Assembly (NCBI GenBank): GCA_012295275.1
Contig: CM022679.1
Coordinates: forward strand, 20,961,610 to 21,025,609
From: Chrysomallon squamiferum
Taxonomy: Eukaryota; Mollusca; Gastropoda; Neomphalida; Peltospiridae
Length of the DNA: 64,000 bases
Reading direction: 5' to 3'
Under the pieces are notes generated by a model that was not told the origin of the DNA, made no database searches, and was given only the letters and a program-made list of their open reading frames with translations. The position numbers and the translations under genes are program-made. Below are positions 25,533-54,665 of this stretch, in pieces (position 1 is the stretch's first letter; each line of letters starts with the position of its first letter).

Positions 25533-26888
25533 ATGCTGTTAGTTCCAGAGTTTAGACACTTCTAGATAAAAGGCAGATAACCTAATATGCTTCACCTGAG
25601 GATGGCGCAAATTAGAACTTGAAAAATAAAATATGATAAAAGATCACATATTTTTCTCGGTCTGTATGTGGGAGATAAAAACAATGGTAACAAAGAGAAT
25701 AAATCTGACTTTAATTATTAAACGGTTAAAGATCTCAAATTGCTTTTGTTGGCAGGTCTACATCTTTCCATGGCTGCCTACAAATGCATTATCATTCTCC
25801 ATGGAATTACTCGCAGCCAAAATTGTTTTTAAAATTAGGTTTCTGTTTTTGCAGCCGGAGACATTCTTTGCAACGGCGAAGTGCTTTGACAACAGATAGC
25901 TAAATTAAATTGTTGGAGAGATAAAATAATAAAAAAATAAAATTAACAATAACAAAAAAGACCAAAAAAAAAAAGTAAAAAAAATAAATAAATAAAATAA
26001 AACAAAAGAAGAAACAGAACGATAAATACAATTGTTTACTTTTCTTTCTTCTTTTCTTATAACCTTTTTTATTTCTTCCTCTTCTTCTTTTCTTTTTTAT
26101 TTAAATTATTTTTTAAATAAATTTTTTAGAGTATTTAATTTCAAATTGCCTATCGTTCAGCGATGTATCTATTATCCAGACGTTTTGCACTTTGTAAGGG
26201 AATAACTTGGTAACGAAGTCGAATCGATACGAATCGACCGCTAAACTCTTTCAGTGCGAGAACGGATACAGCCGAACGCTAGCCTCGTGAGAGACGAGCG
26301 AAGTTACGATGATGTAAAAACGTCCATTTAGCCCTCTCAGAGTGAGAAAGAAACAATTTTCAGCACCACACAGCCAGCTTGACTCGTATTACCATATAGA
26401 ACAGTCTGCTGCGGTGGTCTCTGTTTTCTCACACAAACACCAATTTCTCCCGAGACCCGCAGATTCCACTTACATAATTCAAAGTGTACCAGCCCACTCC
26501 CTTACACCTCTAAATGAAAAATCAATTCCTCGGACCATCAGTCACTTCATTACCTCTGACAATTGAAAATGGCGCATGCGAGTTTTCGAAAAACCCACAA
26601 AAAAACAACAAAAAAAACAAAAAAGAAAGAAAGAAAACAAGAACAAGAACAAGGAAGAAAGAATAAGAAACAAACCTGAATCTGGTAAAACTAGCTAAGC
26701 TGTGTTTTGATGAATATTCATGAGTTAGAAAAACAGACACGCGGCTGTTAATTTTCATCCCGATGAAACGAAACCAGAAACTACCTTAATAACAGAGATA
26801 TGTTTGCGTTCCAGACTTAATCAAATAAAGACAAATAACGCCACTGCCATTTCTCCATCACTCTCTACTAATTACTGTTGTTTTTCAG

Positions 26889-26965
26889 AGCATGGCACGA
26901 ATCACTTGGTGAACGTTACCGCTGAGGCGCTATTCTCCCGTTGTCTCTCACTCGACCTCCCAGCC
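26889..26965 (+). other. 5' UTR segment of CACNG-like gene 1, with short upstream ORF
   Basis: A strong acceptor (CTACTAATTACTG branch-site-like sequence, then TTGTTTTTCAG ending at 26888) precedes 77 leader bases. In the leader, ATG at 26892 opens a six-codon upstream frame ending TGA at 26910-26912, out of frame with the main start. The non-coding first exon would lie upstream and was not identified. Confidence 0.5.
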
Positions 26966-32242
<5,277 letters not shown>

Positions 32243-33162
32243 CGCAGTTAAACTGTGCAGTGTAAATGGATGGATGAAAAACTGTACAGTATTACGTATT
32301 CGAGTCGGTTTGTTAGTTTTACATGTGTTTACTGATAACTTGTTTTTGTTAATCTTTGTTATTTATATACGGTTATTAATTTATGGACGATTACTTAAAA
32401 TAACTTAAGTGTTTTTAGGTTTAATGACGATCAATCTAAGTGTCTTTTGTTTTACTGAATGATACTTTGGATGGTTCGTCATTGTGTCATTCTGTTATGA
32501 AAGCAAGACTAATAACAAGTTAATATACAGCAAATAATTGCAATGGTTTAGCAATTTTGTGATGATGCATTAAACATGGCGTGCAGTCAACTCTTATATA
32601 CTGTTAAATACGGTAATAACTTTTTTTTTTTTTTTTTTTCACTTCCTTTCATTTCGGGCTGAGGCGACGTTTCTATTCGTCAGACATGTTCGAGTGTTAG
32701 ATGAACTCTGTAAGCGATCAGTCACTGCTTAGACTGTCCAGCAGTTGACGTACACGACAATACCAAGTCTCACACACCCTCGAGAACTTTTCTTTGAGCG
32801 GATCACGAACCAGAGGTCGGTCGAAGGATGACTTCGGCGAAACACGGGAGCCACTGGTTTCATCACGTTAATCTGTCGAGTGAGGAGAGTGTAGCGATTA
32901 AACAGTGAACGTGCACAGTAATCAAAAATCGTTGAGGTTTTAGTGAAAATCAATTCTGCTGTTGAGGCTGAACACGCTGTCCGTACAGTGCTTGTTAATA
33001 ATGAAACGGATCGACAGACTCGCTGACCGTGATGAAGCGGAACAAACCGTCGATTGATCTGTTGATGGATCTATTATTGAGACACCAGCATCAGTCTGAT
33101 AACTTTGAACAGAAATCCACAGTATCGACAGAAGGCACTGTGGTACAGAGGAGTAAAATAAA
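32243..33162 (+). other. Probable 3' UTR of gene 1
   Basis: The first AATAAA I noticed after the stop is at 33157-33162, giving a 3' UTR of about 920 bases. It includes poly(T) (32623-32640) and a balanced-composition stretch (32640-33150). A nearer variant signal could shorten it. Confidence 0.4.
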
Positions 33163-35872
33163 GCCTTCGGGTCATGGGTGAAATAATAAAATCCACGTCG
33201 AGGGCTTTAATCTGGAATTAATTTGGCAGCGGATGGCAATCTCTGTAAAATGTATTTTTCATATAGATAGATAGATAGATAGATATCGATTTATCGCTTT
33301 TTACGGAGAGAGAACGTAGTCCCATTTTAAAACCTATCTCTGACGCATGCAAAACGACTGCGCTGAATTTTTTTTCTCAAAATGTTTTTGCGATTTCAAA
33401 CTGGTACTAACCAAGTCGTCACTGATTTTCGCAAACAAAAACAGACTTTCACCAAACTTTACATACAGGAACGGTCTATAAACCATATTCTTTTTACTGC
33501 TGTGCGCTTTTGTTTTGAACAATTCAAATATTAATTAAGCTGCATTTTGAACCTACCAAAAATAACTTCATGCTACATTTATATATAGTCATTCGTCTTT
33601 CCACAGATTTTCCGGACGAAAGTCTCGCGTAATCATTTTGCATGCGGGGCAGATAGGTTTTAGTGTAGGTCTGTGTTATGACTGTAAAAGAAGATAAAAA
33701 AATAACTAAATAATGTTAAACAAACAAATATCCAAATATGAAAAAATAAATACATAAACGAAAGATGAACTTTTACAGAGATAGAAATATTCGGTCTTGT
33801 CAAGGTTAATCTTTAAATTCTGTAATTGTTCTCAGACAGACAATTCAACCTTTTGCGCTTTGTTCCAAGAACAGCCTGCTTGAATCGTGATTCTACAAAA
33901 AGACGTTGAAATGAATGGACTACACTTACGTTAGTGTTTACGACGTTGAATCTTTTACTGTTGAATGTTTAGAGCTGTTTAGTTAGTATTTATTTCAGTA
34001 GCAGTGTTAATGGTTACATAACTGTCATTAGACACCTACTGGCTTTAGTGAAGTGTTTCTATTCAAATAAATTTTTATACTCTTTCATCGTTTGTTTGCA
34101 CGATCCGTTCTCACACTTGAAATGTCAGAATGAAATCATGGACGAGTTCGCCTAGCAACCACGTCCTGACTCTAAACAATTTGCCTTAATAGTTTTGCCT
34201 TTTTATTATTGTACAATACCTAACTCATGTTCTTTAATCAAAACACAGTATTAATAATGAAAAGTGTCTTTATCTAAACATTGATTAAACATGTTTCCAT
34301 CGTTTTCATTTTTATTGCTTGCTTTGTAGTAAACGTTATTGTGTGTGAGTTAATAACTTCAGTGACGGTGACATTTCCAAGCTGCCTCGAGTTTAAAAGC
34401 CATGTGAAAATGTTTCGTTTTGCTAGGTAATTGATACGTGTTTGTGTGTCTTTAATTCAACAGTTCACCGAGCCGACGCGGACTGTTTTACTACTGGGAA
34501 CCATACAATCAATATAATGGCGTTTAGCTTATACTTCCCACATTTTACGTAATGGACGTTGGATGTAAAACATCGTTCTATTATTATTTTTTCTTTTCTT
34601 TTTCTTTTTAATGGTGACAGCTGAAACAGAAAACTTAGTATCGCACAACTGACCTTTCTAATCGTTTACCAGCAAACAATCGTTAATTAGGCACCTTCTC
34701 ATAGAGTGAGAAAAAGTACGATATCTGATCAAAGTTATGTTTGGAATGAGTAACGGATCAAAACCTTATGAGGATAGACCCTACGATTCTTTACTTCTCA
34801 TTCAAGTGCAATGAAATAAACTTCTTTATTCTTTTTAAGATATTACACAACCGAAATCAGGGTCATCTTAACAGCATTATAGGTCGGCGAGCAAAGCAGT
34901 TTACTGGGTTCCCTATATATGTATATGTAGTTAAAACCATGAAACAGTTTATTAACGGCAATCCACAGGATTCACGAATTGCACGAACCCCTAGAAAACT
35001 GCCCACTGTGCCCATGATTTAAAATGTACTGGTTGTGTTTCAGTTGAAAGATCCAGTCGACAGAAGTTTTAGTATAATTATTATTTCCTTTTTGTGGTAT
35101 ATCCTTGCAAAATACGACCGACTGGACGGTTGTCGTTTTAAAACTTAATAATTCAGAAACTGATGCGATATGGTGTATCTGACATCTACATTACTTACAC
35201 AATACAATGAGAAGGAGCTGTTTGTATGTGTACATGTGTGCATGTGTTTGTGTGTGTTTTTACAAAAGAGATATAGAGATTTATGTTTCTGCGCTAATGA
35301 GTAATCACTAAGGTTTTCTTAATTTCTTTATCATTTCTCTTAACAACAATAACTTCATTATTCTAAATACAGTCTGTTTCAAAATAAATCAGCTTTTCCT
35401 TTCTCCGTTTTCTCACTTAACATTCAGTCTCGTCTCAATATTCTTCAGGGTTAGTCGGTGCGGCTTTCAATTTCATTATTGTAATTATATTTGAAACAAA
35501 AGTATTTTTCTGAAAATGGCATATTCATGCAAATCAAGGCTGACGCGAAGGTTCTATTGCAGACAAAACGAATTTAACCAAAAATAGTGTCCTTGTCAAC
35601 AGACCGTCTTGGATACCAATATGGCGGTCCTTCCAGTAATGACAGAATGAGATATTTCGTCAGGCGATTGTAAGACTCCACCGCTTGTCTCGGAGCACCT
35701 GATGAGTAATTCAATTTGAGGTTTTGATTTCTTTGCTGGTGACGGTTACAGGATTCTGTGTCAGGTATCGATCAGTCGGTCAAACCAAGAAAATTGCCTT
35801 TATTTTATTTTTATTTATTTTTTACTAGTTGAAAATGTACTTTTTAGATAATTAAAGCGATCATTCTGTGTA

Positions 35873-35884
35873 AATATAATAATA

Positions 35885-35949
<65 letters not shown>

Positions 35950-35950
35950 T
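35873..35950. repeat. (AAT)n microsatellite
   Basis: About 75 bases of AAT triplets, followed by AATT repeats to about 35972. Confidence 0.95.
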
Positions 35951-36448
35951 AATTTAATTAATTAATTAATTAATCATTTATTAATCGTAATATGTTAATG
36001 CCAGTTATAGGGAAGGAGAGATTATAAGAGATAGAAAGAGAGAATATTTCAAACCATTTAAATCGTTTCATCGGAATTTCAGATTTTTATTTCTGCCTAA
36101 TATTATGTCGAATACTGAAAACCTGCCATAAACACAGGTTTGCAGTTTTAAACTGTTGATGAATATTAACAAATTAATGTATTTAAAACTGACTCACAGG
36201 CTGTAGTCTAGAGTTGACGGATCACTCAGTCGTTCCTCCTCCAAGCAGCCATTAGGCCTTTCCCCTCGCAACCAGCGTGAAAGTTCTGCTGTATGTGAGA
36301 AGGTGTACATTAATAGTCTTTGTTGCTAATCGATATTGTGTTCATTGTATCTACTCACGTAGACTTTAAGCATATTTATGAGGCCATATAGCAATACTTT
36401 TAAAATGTCTTGAATGCGTTATAAAATAAAACGTTTCTTTCTTTTTTC

Positions 36449-36483
<35 letters not shown>

Positions 36484-38194
36484 CGTTAATAATCCTAAAG
36501 TTTCAAATACTGATTATTATCATACAATAAATCGAGTACAAAACATATTAGAAAAGAAAACAGCTCTTAATATATGACAAGCAACTTTTGTATTTTTAAA
36601 TTTAAACAGAACAGATAAATCGTCACTTAACGGTGCCTCAGAATATGTTACAGATTATTTATTGCATTTAGCATAACGCACGCTACTGGCTCCATACAAT
36701 ATTCTACAAATAGATTAACAACAAAGAGTATTTTTAAATACACCTTACCAGATGTAGCACAGCACTTACCACGGCTTTTGGTGTTCCGTACAGTAGTTTT
36801 AGTTACACTGAACATAGACCAAAGATCTGAAGGAAAAGAATGGATCTATTGCTGTTCGGTAAAGTTCAGCCTCGTGATTTTCGAAGTTACATAATATAAA
36901 AATACAAAAGGGAATGCGTTGTAAATGTTTTCACAATATCATTTTTAAAATACGACAAAATTGCTTTGGAATGAACAAAATTTACGATATAGTTCATTAA
37001 TCATATAATAATACTAAATTCACGATGGCCTGGCTTTACAAAAATCGACTTTCGACTCTAACAGTAATAATAATAGTAATATAGTAGTGAGAGCAGGGGA
37101 TTTAGTGAAAACACTGAAATACGTTTCAAATTTTGGCTTCCCTCAACGCAATCATACTTTGCTGTGGAAGGTTCTAGAAACTCTATCTCTATTCTGGATG
37201 GTGTTAACGGGTTTCTGATTCGGATTACCGGACAGTTTTCAGTGTCAGTGTTGTTGTTGTGGAGGATTGTGTGTTATTTCCTCCATTTGCCTCCTGTGAA
37301 GATTTCAATTACTTCGACTGAGACGCGTACTGAGAGACTCGTACTGTAGAATGTGACTGCGTTTAAACGTCTCCTCAACGCTTTGCGTAACATGCAGAAA
37401 AATTTCTCACTGCCGCTTCCAGCTCTCCACTCATGACGGTTGTCTACTATTTTTAGGGTCGTGTTCTGAAGCTGATATTTTAATCGTTTCTATTAACGGC
37501 TGTTAGGCTGACACTGAGCACGGGCTGTTTAATTCACCAGGGATTGCGCAAAGAAACTAATTTACTAAGAACACGATCTGCCGTTCTCCATTGTACACTG
37601 ATCTGCAATTGAAACGAGCTACTACATGTTTACAATGGAACAAGAAAATTACCCCGACAATTTATCGTTCTTACGACAGCTTTATTGCAGATATTTAATT
37701 GGTCAAGCTTGTGCAATTATGTGAGATATTTGAAATTTTCTGCATGCAACGAATTAAAGATTTATAGTTTTTAATTTAAGTGAAATCAATGGTGGAATAA
37801 TGGTCGTTTAAAGACTGCAACAGAATTTGTTCACTATTGTTAATTTCCTTCAAAGTGCATACATAATCAAATACATAAAAACAGTTATGCCTGCATACAT
37901 ACACGTACGCACACACAAATACACATATACATATACATATACAGACCTATAAATGCATATGTACATAGAAACACATGCATATACATATAAACATATGTAC
38001 ATATGCATACGTACATACATACATACGTTCGTACGTACACATAAACATACATATATATATACACCACACATACACATAACCGAGCTATGACGGTTAATTT
38101 TCATTATTACTTATAAAACTGTTCATGTCTTCATATCACAAATCAGTTTCACAATTTGATAGCAAGTATCTAAAGGCCATAAACTGACAAGATG

Positions 38195-38262
38195 TACTTT
38201 ACTGACACTGGATATACTTTACTGATACTGGATATACTTTATTGATACTGGATATACTTGTT
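38195..38262. repeat. 21-bp tandem repeat, about three copies
   Basis: TACTTTACTGATACTGGATA in tandem with single-base differences. Confidence 0.85.
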
Positions 38263-39169
38263 GTTTTCTCTTTCCGTCTTGAACTCTGCCTGCCATTTCT
38301 TAAAAGTTCAGTAATCAAAGCATCATGAATGGCTTCCCATAAAAAGCTCTATAGACCCATCTCTTAGAAACTGCAACAGAAGAAGTGTCACAATGTGTGG
38401 CAATTGGAGTTGGTTATTTCAAGAAATACTTGATAATAGAATGATAGCCAAGACAATAACCATTTCATTCTGCGCATTTCATAACATTTGATAAAATATT
38501 TCTTTTATCAGAAAGCGTAGCTGAGTTAAGAAGCGGACCAATAATTTCATCGAATTTGCTCAAAGTTTATTTCTTCATTCAGAGAAAATCCAGCTTAGCG
38601 TTTTGACAATCAGCAGCTGACCCATCACAAACAAATATATAATAAATTTATCTGCTCCCTCCTGACAACCGTGTTGTCGTTTTGGGAGACGTCCCTCCAC
38701 AAACGGTTTACACATTCTATTGATTTTTACCAGCATAGAACAAACGTTGCCGATGTAGGACAGTTTGAAGCTGTGTGCTTACAACGTTTACAAATATAAT
38801 TTACCTACGTAATTTTATTGTTGTGTTTGCACGAAGCTGTCGATCGTGGTGTCCTAACCCACATTTTCACACTGCTTGTCCCCAGACTTGCCAGACTTGC
38901 TGCAAAGACTTTTGTAATTAGATTCCACATTGGAAATAGCCTAAATTAATATACCATTAATGTGCAGGAATTTCTCTGTGAGCCGGAACGAAATCCTGCA
39001 GTGATTAATGAACATGGACGTCTCGTTGGTACCAGTAATTAGTGTATTTTACATTTGATGAAGTGCTTAGTCCCAGAAGCAACGTAAATGAATTTCATTA
39101 GCGAACTCTCACCACTTTATCGTCCATTCCTGTCACGATGTTCTTGCTCTGAAAGGACCGTGAATGAGA

Positions 39170-39182
39170 TGACCCCTGACCC
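39170..39182 (-). promoter_or_regulatory. Candidate DR1 nuclear-receptor site
   Basis: The minus strand reads GGGTCAGGGGTCA, two identical GGGTCA half-sites spaced by one base, the arrangement bound by RXR/HNF4-type receptors. It lies 2.65 kb before the gene 2 start. Function is not shown. Confidence 0.2.
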
Positions 39183-39417
39183 GCACATATGTCACAAATC
39201 GGATTACGTTGGAATAAATCCGTTTTGCCAATAACAGTCAGTGATTTAAAACATCAAGTTTACCCACAGCTTCTGTCAGCTGGCCAGAGTTTGATCGATT
39301 GTGTCATACAATAAAACACTGCTAGAAACCCGTGTTGAAAATGCTGTTTGGTCATCAAACCAGTTAGCGTGAAGGTTATTTTACACAGATTTAATCAGAT
39401 GAAACTGTGGAATAAAG

Positions 39418-39536
<119 letters not shown>

Positions 39537-40782
39537 TTTTCCTCACTGACTCACTCTCTCTTTCTCTCCCACCTTCTTCTATTTTTCTCATTCATTTCTC
39601 TATCTCTCACTTTTTTATCGTTCTGTTTCTCTCTGCCTATCAGTCTCAAAATATATTCATAATTATTTTCTACGTATATTCTTCATTTTCTCCAACTATT
39701 TTCTAAATTAAGACATTTTTGCTTTCCTTTTTCTTCTTTCTTTCATTATCTCCGCATCTCTCGGTTTTATTCTCTTGTCTGTCTGAGTTCTAAATATAAA
39801 TAACAAGCTCTCCGTCTTTTTCCTTTCTTCACTCACTTAAACTCCTCTCCGCACACCTGACGAATTCAAGAATTTTCTTTTTATGATTTTGTTTTTGAAA
39901 ACACAAGATGATAGTTAGTGAACACTTGGCGTTTTTATTCTTCTAATATAGAATGTTCTCTAAGTGTTCTGCACATAAACAGAGAGTAAAATCAGACAGA
40001 CTGACAGACTCATGGACGGACAGGTGAACGAGAACCAGATGAACGGACACACTATATGTTAGAGAGTCATTTATCGATACGTACACACGTATACATACAC
40101 ATATATACACAGACACCTGTACGTACTCACAGATACAACACACATACATACATACCTTAGTACAAACATACATACATACATACATATATGCATTCATACA
40201 TACACCTATACTCATACATATTAATATATCCATACGTATATACATGCACATACAAACAGTTATACAGAAACACAAACACACACATACATACATACTCTTT
40301 TAAATCATAAAGGAAAAAAAGGAAAAAAGAAAAAGAATCAATATTACATTGGCATACACTACCAAACACCCCCCCAATTAAATTTTTTTTTTTACTTAAA
40401 AAAGAAAGAAAGAAGAAGACGAAGGATATAATTAACACTCTACTGAATTACTTTCATAATCAAGTGTCATATTTACAAACTAAACAGACAGTCTTTGTCT
40501 ACCCGTTTTTTCTCTCTTCATAATCCCCGAAGCAACGTATATTTTTCAAACAATATGAAATTACTGGGCAATACAGAGCAGTCTGTTCAAAGATCTATCA
40601 ATCATTAAATAATATAACACCTTTGTAATTTTCTTAGCAGCTACTTCATCAACTCTCATCCTATTTTTTTACGTAACAACTTTATAATATTCGAAACAAA
40701 ATAACAGTCTATTTTCAGACGAGCAGTCGTGAAACATTATACAACTCCGCATAATGGTTTCTTTTTTTTCATATCGGAGTTT

Positions 40783-40896
40783 CGTGTGTGTATGTATGTA
40801 AGTATGTGTGTGTGTCTATGTTTATACATATGTATTTGTGTGTATGTATGTATGTATATGTGTATGTATATATATATATACATATATATATATATC

Positions 40897-40952
<56 letters not shown>

Positions 40953-41040
40953 TACACACACACACACACATACATACATAGATATACACATTCATACAAA
41001 CACAGGCACTTACATACACCCATACATTCACACACACACA
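40783..41040. repeat. (TG)n-(TA)n-(CA)n near-palindrome
   Basis: GTAT/GT repeats run into (TA)n (about 40908-40941) and then into CA/TACA repeats. The left and right arms are reverse complements in kind, so the block can fold on itself. It also explains the overlapping open frames on both strands. Confidence 0.9.
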
Positions 41041-41764
41041 AACAAACGCAAACATATGTATATTATACATTATCTGTTATAAATAATAATGATACTTTTA
41101 CGGCACTGAAGACAGTGCTGGTAATCGATTATGGCATCGACACCTGTTGACTAACTACTGTGCGGAAGAAATTAAATTTGCGAAACTACACAAGCTTAAC
41201 CGTGGCGACGTGAAGAAAGTCGTCTTCGATCGTCGTCGGGGCTGGCGGTGCCACGTCGCCACGTGTGGGTTCTGCCAGATGGATGAACTCTTTGAAACTG
41301 AGAAGAAAGTCTTTCGGCAGTTATCTGTGTCATTCGCAAATCTGGGACAACCGTATTTTTTTCCTTTGTGTGTGCGTGTGATTTTCTAGGTTTTTTTTTG
41401 TTTGTTTTTTTTGCTTTGTTTCTTCTCGTAATACGGTTGGTTTACCTTAAGGTCAACAGACGAAGGTGGTATATAATCAAGAAGAACAGAAGTGGTGTTA
41501 ATTAGGACAGTTAAACGTGTACAGACCGTAGATTTTTTTGTGTGTGTGTTTGGGAGGGTATGGCTATTTTTCACGAGGCGTCATTTTACAGAGTTTCGTT
41601 CGGATCGTAAAAGTTGAAAGCAGATGCCAATATAAATCCACAGGAGATATTTTAAATCTTCATTTTGTTATGGTATCTACCATTAGCGGATAACAAAACA
41701 AGGAGGGACAAGGACTAGTGTAATGAACTCAGATTTTGTTTTGTTTGTTTTTTGTTTTTTCTAG

Positions 41765-41835
41765 CAGGACAAAATAAATCTAATATCGAGTGATCTCAGA
41801 GTGTATCGTTTGGAATACAAAAGTGAAAGGTTGCA
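41765..41835 (+). other. 5' UTR segment of CACNG-like gene 2
   Basis: A T-rich tract and TTTTTTCTAG (acceptor at 41764, or CTAGCAG at 41767) precede about 70 leader bases with no upstream ATG. Position and spacing match the acceptor in front of gene 1, so both genes probably share a 5' UTR intron. Confidence 0.45.
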
Positions 41836-52490
<10,655 letters not shown>

Positions 52491-52650
52491 CATTGACGAC
52501 AAGGACGTCACCACTGGAGCTGATTACATTAAATACAATTTTTTTTTTTTTTTTTAAATAAAAATAAAAATAATGCAGGGTGATGAAATGGTTTCGGTAT
52601 TTTTGTAAGCTGACAACAGTTGTAAAGTCTGACTGCTGTGAAATAATAAA
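52491..52650 (+). other. 3' UTR of gene 2 with AATAAA
   Basis: AATAAA at 52645-52650 lies 155 bases after the stop. Earlier A-rich AATAAAAATAAA-like sequence (52556-52572) is an alternative signal. Confidence 0.5.
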
Positions 52651-53752
52651 AGAGTGATAAACACAGAGCGAATTGATGTTCGTGGTGTCAGACTGCGTCT
52701 GTGTTATTTTATTACCATCTTCTGGTTTCGTCGTCTTCTAGTCCTTTTTGTTTGTTTGTTTGTTGTTGTTAGTGTTGTGGTTGTTGCCGCAGCTGTTATA
52801 ATTATTATCAGTACTTGTTGTTGTTGTTGTGTTGATGTTGTTATTAATGCTGTTGGTATTGTTTTTGCGGTTTATTTAATTTTATGATTTATTTTTATTT
52901 AAAGTCTTTTAGTCTTTCTTTATCTACATGTTTTTCTATAAATTTATTATTTTTAATGTTATATTTTATTATTATTGTTGTTGCTGCAGTTGTTATTGTT
53001 GTTTCTGTTACTGTTATTATCAGTTGTCGTTGTTGTTGTTGTTATTAATATTATTAATGCTGTTGTTGTTATTAATATTATTAATGCTGTTGCTATTGTT
53101 ATTGCGCTTTTTTTCAATTTTATAATTTATTTTAAAATAAATTATTTTTCTTCTATCTTTGTCTACTTCTTCTTTATCATTTTCTTTAAACTTGTTACTT
53201 TTGTTGTTGTATCTTCTCTAATTATTGTTATTTTCTTGAATTATTTATTATCGTCATTAAAAAGACGGTCGTTGCGAAATATATTCACCTCTCCCATTTT
53301 AAGCAATGACTTTTCTATAAGTATAACGCTAATATCCCGTTCCGCCCACGTATTTCATTGTTTCTTACGCTGTAACGGAAACGAGGCGACCTTACAGCAC
53401 TAGTCCGCCTCATTTTGATCTTCTAATGTTAATAACAGTAATGAGAAGTAATAGAAAAGTCTACTTCGTTATGTAAATGTTGTGAACTAGACAGCAACGG
53501 CTGATAAGAAAATTACTGAACCTGAATGACAAAGGAATAAATATTCTTAGTATGTGTGTGTGTGTGTGTGCGGGTGCGTGCGTGCGTATGTTCTGATAAA
53601 TGAAATTACTGACGATAAGTGACAGATTAACATAAATTGTCAGGAAAGGCGAACGCATTTCCTTGATTTGAAATGAAGAACGTAATACAGATTTTAAAAC
53701 TGAAAAAAAGTTGTCTTTGGTTTTATATTTACATTTATTTTAATCTTATACA

Positions 53753-53790
<38 letters not shown>

Positions 53791-54365
53791 CAACAACAAT
53801 AATAATAATAATAATAAGAATAATGACAATGACAACACTGCAACAACAATAACAACAACAACAACAATAATAATATTAGTAACAATAATAATAAAAAGTA
53901 ATATAGTTACTAACGATAATAAAAACAACAATAAAAATATAAATTTTAAAACAGTAATTGTAATAATAATTATACAAAAAGGAAGTAAAAGAAATCAAAT
54001 GAAACAAACTAGAAGGGGAGGAAAAAAATCGAGAAATGTTTACTTTGTCCTTAACGAGTATGCGTAAACAAGTCAGTGTTCTTTTGATGATTTAATTACA
54101 TTTCTTTTGTGTTGTTTATTTATTCTCAGCTATTTCAGGAGAAAACAAACAACAAAGATGCACGAACATTAATCCTAAAAGGACAATGTTATTTTTGTGT
54201 AATTTTCAATTTATTTTAAATCCGTTTTTTGCAGAACACAAAGTAAATTATTAACTAAGACAGTCATTATGAACTGAGGGCATGTGGAACATTTGAAGGG
54301 GAACAGAGACTGAAATATGTGAGAAGGGTGATTTACTTTCTGTGTGTTCGTGTTGTACTGTTTGA

Positions 54366-54436
54366 CAGGGGTGGGGTCTCGAACCTCAGAACAGTTCCTA
54401 GAAGGTCCGGGGTCCCCAAAGTATTGAGAATGACTG
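54366..54436. mobile_element. Possible hAT terminal relic, about 71 bp
   Basis: Starts CAGGGGTGGGGTCTCGAACC and ends TTGAGAATGACTG, reminiscent of hAT ends of the CAGTGGTTCTCAA type. No matching 8-bp duplication flanks it, so it may be chance or an internally deleted relic. Confidence 0.25.
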
Positions 54437-54437
54437 A

Positions 54438-54465
54438 AAAAATAATAATAGTAGTAATAATAACA

Positions 54466-54499
<34 letters not shown>

Positions 54500-54501
54500 C
54501 A

Positions 54502-54537
<36 letters not shown>

Positions 54538-54583
54538 GTAATATTAAGAAGAAGAAGAAGAAGAAGAAAAAAAACAACAACAA

Positions 54584-54632
<49 letters not shown>

Positions 54633-54665
54633 AATAAAATAAAATAAAATAAAAATAAAATAAAA
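54438..54665. repeat. Compound (AAT)n-(GAA)n-(AAAT)n-(AAAAT)n tract
   Basis: Contiguous A-rich simple repeats for about 225 bases. Confidence 0.93.

Noticed and set aside
32729-32953. 74-residue minus-strand frame after gene 1
   Set aside because: Lies in the probable 3' UTR of gene 1, and nothing in it is recognisable as a domain.
40729-41150. Five overlapping frames of 82-120 residues
   Set aside because: TG/TA/CA palindromic repeat read in different phases.
41147-41389. 80-residue frame before gene 2, with a balanced, CpG-rich composition
   Set aside because: No recognisable domain; more likely promoter or 5' non-coding sequence of gene 2.
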